Shown piece by piece: positions 5,654-7,866 of a stretch of DNA of 7,866 nt. How positions within the stretch are numbered: the stretch's first letter is position 1; each line of letters starts with the position of its first letter. The DNA comes from Ruminococcus sp. UBA3800 (lineage in GTDB: Bacteria > Bacillota > Clostridia > Oscillospirales > Ruminococcaceae). The notes under the pieces are model-generated. The model did not search any database. It was not told the DNA's origin and worked only from the letters and a program-made list of their open reading frames with translations. The stretch is from NCBI GenBank assembly GCA_002368715.1, contig DFEO01000038.1, positions 9,859 through 17,724 on the forward strand, in the 5' to 3' direction. A program made the position numbers and the translations under genes.

Positions 5654-6486
5654 AATGCTCTCTCCTTTTTTGAAAAAGTGCGTATCGAGAACCCACAGGT
5701 CAGCTCCAGCGATTCCGTCTCGATAAGTTTTGCTGCATCAGGCGCAGCAGTTTTATAATAGTAGGGCGTCATCTTGTAAAGACTGAGTATCTCCTCACGG
5801 CTGGCAAGGCTCGCCTTATACTCAAATATCTCCTCCTCGCCCTCATCAAAATGCTCCAGCCCATATTCATTAGGCTTGTTTCTGTACGGGTTCTCATAGA
5901 TGAGCTCTTTGAGCTCAAACAGATGCTCCGCCGACGGCGAGATGACAACAAGCTTTCCACCGCTTTTAAGCACCCTTGCATACTCCCTGTCGCTCACCGG
6001 CGCAAAGGTACACACCACCAGGTCTGCGCTCATATCCTCAAACGGAAGCTCAAATGCCGATGCCACAGCGATATCAACATTTTCAAGACCCTGCTCATTC
6101 ACCCTGCTCATAGCGTGCGAGCAGGCACCCTTTGAAATGTCTATCCCGAAAAACGAAGCGTCCGGCATCTGCTTTGCATAGTTCACGGTATAATACCCCT
6201 CACCGCAGCCGCTGTCTATTATCACAGGATCTTCCACGCCCTCAAGGAGCGCTTTCATCACGCTGACGGTCTTTTTGACCAGCGGCTCATAATGACCGAA
6301 GTTTAAAAACTCCGTTCTTGCTCTCACCATATCGCCGTTGTCTCCGCTTTTTTTGGGGTTATGCTTTCTGGTAGTCAGAAGATTTACATAGCCTTTTCTG
6401 TGAACATCAAAGCTGTGACCTTTTTGGCAGCGCCAGACTTTTTTATCAAGCCGGAGCTTCATTTTGCAAACAGGACAAATATACAC
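5650..6486 (-). CDS. rlmA: 23S rRNA (guanine-N1)-methyltransferase RlmA
   Basis: Methylates N1 of a guanine in 23S rRNA hairpin 35 (G745 in the E. coli-type enzyme, G748 in the Gram-positive RlmA-II/TlrB type) using S-adenosylmethionine. The GTG start at 6486 is chosen because GGAGGGG (6500-6494) precedes it at proper spacing and the resulting 278 residues fit the family (E. coli 269). Zinc ligands Cys4, Cys7, Cys20 and His24 then fall within one residue of the E. coli positions. Further hallmarks are GYVNLL (32-37), the GD..M..AR..FL..GHY.PL block (48-69), SAM motif I IDSGCGEGYY (90-99), FGIDIS, APVSDREYARVLKSGG, and MTPYYYKT near the C terminus. An upstream ATG at 6783 would add 99 residues lying mostly across spoVAD and is rejected. 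First gene of a coupled operon. The G745 versus G748 choice cannot be read from the sequence. Confidence 0.93.
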   Translation of the reverse strand: MYICPVCKMKLRLDKKVWRCQKGHSFDVHRKGYVNLLTTRKHNPKKSGDNGDMVRARTEFLNFGHYEPLVKKTVSVMKALLEGVEDPVIIDSGCGEGYYTVNYAKQMPDASFFGIDISKGACSHAMSRVNEQGLENVDIAVASAFELPFEDMSADLVVCTFAPVSDREYARVLKSGGKLVVISPSAEHLFELKELIYENPYRNKPNEYGLEHFDEGEEEIFEYKASLASREEILSLYKMTPYYYKTAAPDAAKLIETESLELTCGFSIRTFSKKERAL

Positions 6487-6519
6487 AAACGCTCCCCTCC
6501 GTTCGTCTTCTTTTTCCTT

Positions 6520-6528
6520 ATGATAGCA
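6520..6528 (-). promoter_or_regulatory. Possible extended -10 promoter of the rlmA operon
   Basis: On the minus strand TGCTATCAT combines TGn with the hexamer TATCAT, about 33 bases before the GTG start and just upstream of the ribosome binding site. The -35 partner at 17 bases (TAGTAA) is poor, so this would rely on the extended -10. No better candidate was seen in 6487-6667. Confidence 0.4.
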
Positions 6529-6601
6529 TAATCTCTCCCGGTTTACTATGGATTTTTTGTAAATTTCACATTTTTTCTGCTTCCCGCCGATCTTTCTTTC
6601 C

Positions 6602-6628
6602 TGCCGAATAAACAGGCGATTTTCGGCA
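6602..6628. repeat. 7-bp inverted repeat inside the divergent promoter region
   Basis: TGCCGAA (6602-6608) and TTCGGCA (6622-6628) form a perfect inverted repeat with a 13-base spacer. It overlaps the candidate spoVAD promoter, so it could be an operator for a dimeric regulator or a chance palindrome. No T-run follows, so it is not a terminator. Confidence 0.4.
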
Positions 6629-6634
6629 AGAATA
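6606..6634 (+). promoter_or_regulatory. Candidate forespore-sigma (sigma-F/sigma-G) promoter of spoVAD
   Basis: GGCAAGAATA (6625-6634) fits the extended -10 pattern GGNNANANTR described for Bacillus sigma-F, and GAATA (6606-6610) fits a GHATR-type -35. The gap between them is 14 bases, about one short of the sigma-F spacing as I recall it. Transcription would start near 6641, just before the AAGGA at 6652-6656. B. subtilis spoVA is known to be read in the forespore by sigma-G. No sigma-A-like promoter was seen here, which favours a sporulation promoter. Confidence 0.45.
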
Positions 6635-6667
6635 AAAACAAAAGCCGCAGAAAGGACGAGAGAAAAA

Positions 6668-7681
6668 ATGAATGAACACCGCAGCTCAACCATACTGATG
6701 AAGTCGCCGCCGACGGTCACAAGCTTTGCGGCCATAGGCGGCAAAAAAGAAGCCGAGGGACCAATGGGCGAATACTTTGACAAGATAAACGAGGACCCTT
6801 ACTTCTCGGAGGACACCTTTGAAAAGGGCGAGAGCCAGCTCCAGAAGCAGGCTGTTGACCACGCCCTGAGAAAGGGCTGCCTTTGTCCCGAGCAGATAGA
6901 TGTTCTCTTCGGCGGTGACCTTCTCAACCAGTGCACAGGCACGACCTACGGGATAAAGTCCTACGAGATACCCTTTCTGGGTATCTACGGCGCCTGCTCG
7001 ACTATGGCAGAGGGACTGCTGCTGGCTTCCCTTTTTGTTGACAGGCAGATCGCCCGGAAAGCTATGGCTGTCACCTCCTCCCATTTCTGCACCGCCGAAC
7101 GCCAGTACCGTATGCCGCTCAATTACGGAGGCCAGAGGACCCCGACCTCCCAGTGGACGGCTACCGCATCGGGAGCGCTGGTGGTGTCCGCCTCGTCACA
7201 GCCGCCATACGTTCGTGGCTGCACAGTGGGAAAGATAGTCGATATGGGCGTTACAGACGCCAACAATATGGGTGCGGCAATGGCGCCTGCGGCCTTCTCC
7301 ACGATCAGCACGTTTTTTGAGGACACAGGCCTGTCCCCGGATGACTTTGACCACATCGTCACGGGTGACCTCGGCGCTGTGGGAAGCTCGGTGCTGTGTT
7401 CGCTGTTCGAGCGCAAGGGTGTGAGCATAGCACAGCGTCATCTTGACTGCGGGAAGATGATATTCGACCCCGACACCCAGGACGTTCATGCCGGAGGAAG
7501 CGGCTGCGGCTGTGCAGGCAGCCTTCTGTGCGGATATTTCCTGCCGAGACTGAAAGCGAATGAGCTTAAAAACATCCTCTTTGCAGCAACCGGTGCGCTT
7601 CTTTCTCCGACCGTTTCACAGCAGGGCGGAGCTATACCTTCGATATCGCATCTTGTGTGGATATCGAGCGAAAGAGGGTGA
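6668..7681 (+). CDS. spoVAD: Stage V sporulation protein AD (SpoVAD), dipicolinic acid-binding component
   Basis: SpoVAD binds dipicolinic acid (DPA) and works with the SpoVAC/SpoVAE membrane proteins to move Ca-DPA into the forespore, and out again at germination. It has a thiolase-like (KAS III) fold. The 337 residues match the family (about 338). The ATG at 6668 is supported by AAGGA (6652-6656) and by the 30-residue lead before GPMG, equal to B. subtilis SpoVAD. Conserved stretches are GGDLLNQ (Asp84), FLGIYGACSTMAEG (Cys110), TSSHFCTAERQYR, NYGGQRTPT, MGAAMAPAA, VTGDLGAVGS, HAGGSGCGCAG and ATGALLSPT. Asp84 and Cys110 fall at the positions I recall as important for DPA binding in B. subtilis. 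The gene is first in its unit: the usual upstream spoVAC is absent and rlmA diverges instead. Its TGA lies inside the ribosome binding site of spoVAE. Confidence 0.97.
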   Translation: MNEHRSSTILMKSPPTVTSFAAIGGKKEAEGPMGEYFDKINEDPYFSEDTFEKGESQLQKQAVDHALRKGCLCPEQIDVLFGGDLLNQCTGTTYGIKSYEIPFLGIYGACSTMAEGLLLASLFVDRQIARKAMAVTSSHFCTAERQYRMPLNYGGQRTPTSQWTATASGALVVSASSQPPYVRGCTVGKIVDMGVTDANNMGAAMAPAAFSTISTFFEDTGLSPDDFDHIVTGDLGAVGSSVLCSLFERKGVSIAQRHLDCGKMIFDPDTQDVHAGGSGCGCAGSLLCGYFLPRLKANELKNILFAATGALLSPTVSQQGGAIPSISHLVWISSERG

Positions 7682-7687
7682 ACTTTG

Positions 7688-7866
7688 GTGATATATGTTT
7701 ATGCGTTTGCAGTCGGCGGTGTGCTTTGCTTTATAGGTCAGCTGCTTATCGACCTGACAAAGCTGACCCCTGCAAGGATACTTGTCAGCTATGTCTGCGC
7801 AGGTGTGCTGCTCGGAGCGCTGGGGCTTTATGAGCCGCTGGTCGAGCTTTCGGGAGAGGGCGCAAG
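7688..7866 (+). CDS. spoVAE: Stage V sporulation protein AE (SpoVAE), 3'-truncated by window edge
   Basis: Small membrane protein of the SpoVA DPA channel in the spore inner membrane. Only the first 59 codons are present. With GTG read as Met the start is MIYVYAFAVGGVLCFIGQLL, followed by IDLTKLTPARILVSYVCAGVL, which closely follows SpoVAE proteins (GQLL.D..KLTPA). Two hydrophobic segments are visible (about 2-21 and 31-47). GTG at 7688 is preferred over the adjacent in-frame TTG at 7685 because GAGGGTGA (7674-7681) then has six bases of spacing. The gene begins six bases after the spoVAD stop, so the two are translated as a pair. The remainder lies beyond the window. Confidence 0.92.
   Translation, partial: MIYVYAFAVGGVLCFIGQLLIDLTKLTPARILVSYVCAGVLLGALGLYEPLVELSGEGA

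Noticed and set aside
4901..5758. Plus-strand open frame (285 codons) opposite the GH113-like gene
   Set aside because: The minus-strand gene has coupled starts, a good ribosome binding site and recognisable catalytic motifs; the plus frame has none.
6487..6783. N-terminal extension of rlmA to the ATG at 6783
   Set aside because: It would add 99 unrelated residues overlapping spoVAD. The GTG at 6486 has a strong ribosome binding site and yields family-standard zinc ligand positions.

Overview
The window looks like a chromosomal segment of an anaerobic, spore-forming member of the Clostridia, most likely Ruminococcus-like. This rests on spoVAD/spoVAE homologues, a short single-domain ThiC, QueH in place of an oxygen-tolerant route, strong purine-rich ribosome binding sites with some GTG starts, and a surface protein ending in SKKRK. 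The genus is inferred from general family resemblance; no search was possible. Nothing indicates a mobile element, CRISPR array, tRNA or rRNA.

Layout: (1) Positions 1-2760 (+) hold a tight operon, thiD (5' end cut off) - thiC - queH. The first two supply and phosphorylate the thiamin pyrimidine; the third completes queuosine in tRNA. (2) Positions 2761-3006 are an AT-rich intergenic stretch with a small hairpin, a strong extended -10 promoter and a stem-loop beginning at the predicted 5' end of the transcript. (3) Positions 3007-4182 (+) encode a secreted, acidic, probably wall-anchored protein with a signal peptide, two beta-rich modules sharing a motif, a Ser/Glu linker and an NPGTG + hydrophobic + KKRK tail. 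Its codon use suggests high expression. (4) Positions 4183-4293 hold two back-to-back terminators between convergent units. (5) Positions 6486-4294 (-) are a translationally coupled three-gene unit: rlmA (23S rRNA guanine-N1 methyltransferase), a cytoplasmic GH113-like glycosidase and a PaaI-type hotdog thioesterase. (6) Positions 6487-6667 are a divergent promoter region. (7) Positions 6668-7866 (+) hold spoVAD and the start of spoVAE, which act in dipicolinic acid movement into the forespore; a candidate forespore-sigma promoter lies just upstream.

Most of the window is ordinary core metabolism and sporulation. The parts that deserve a second look are the surface protein with its non-LPXTG anchor and leader stem-loop, spoVAD standing first in its unit without spoVAC, and the coupling of a signal-less glycosidase to an rRNA methyltransferase and a thioesterase that lacks the usual active-site His. 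I found no convincing evidence of a wholly new multi-gene system.
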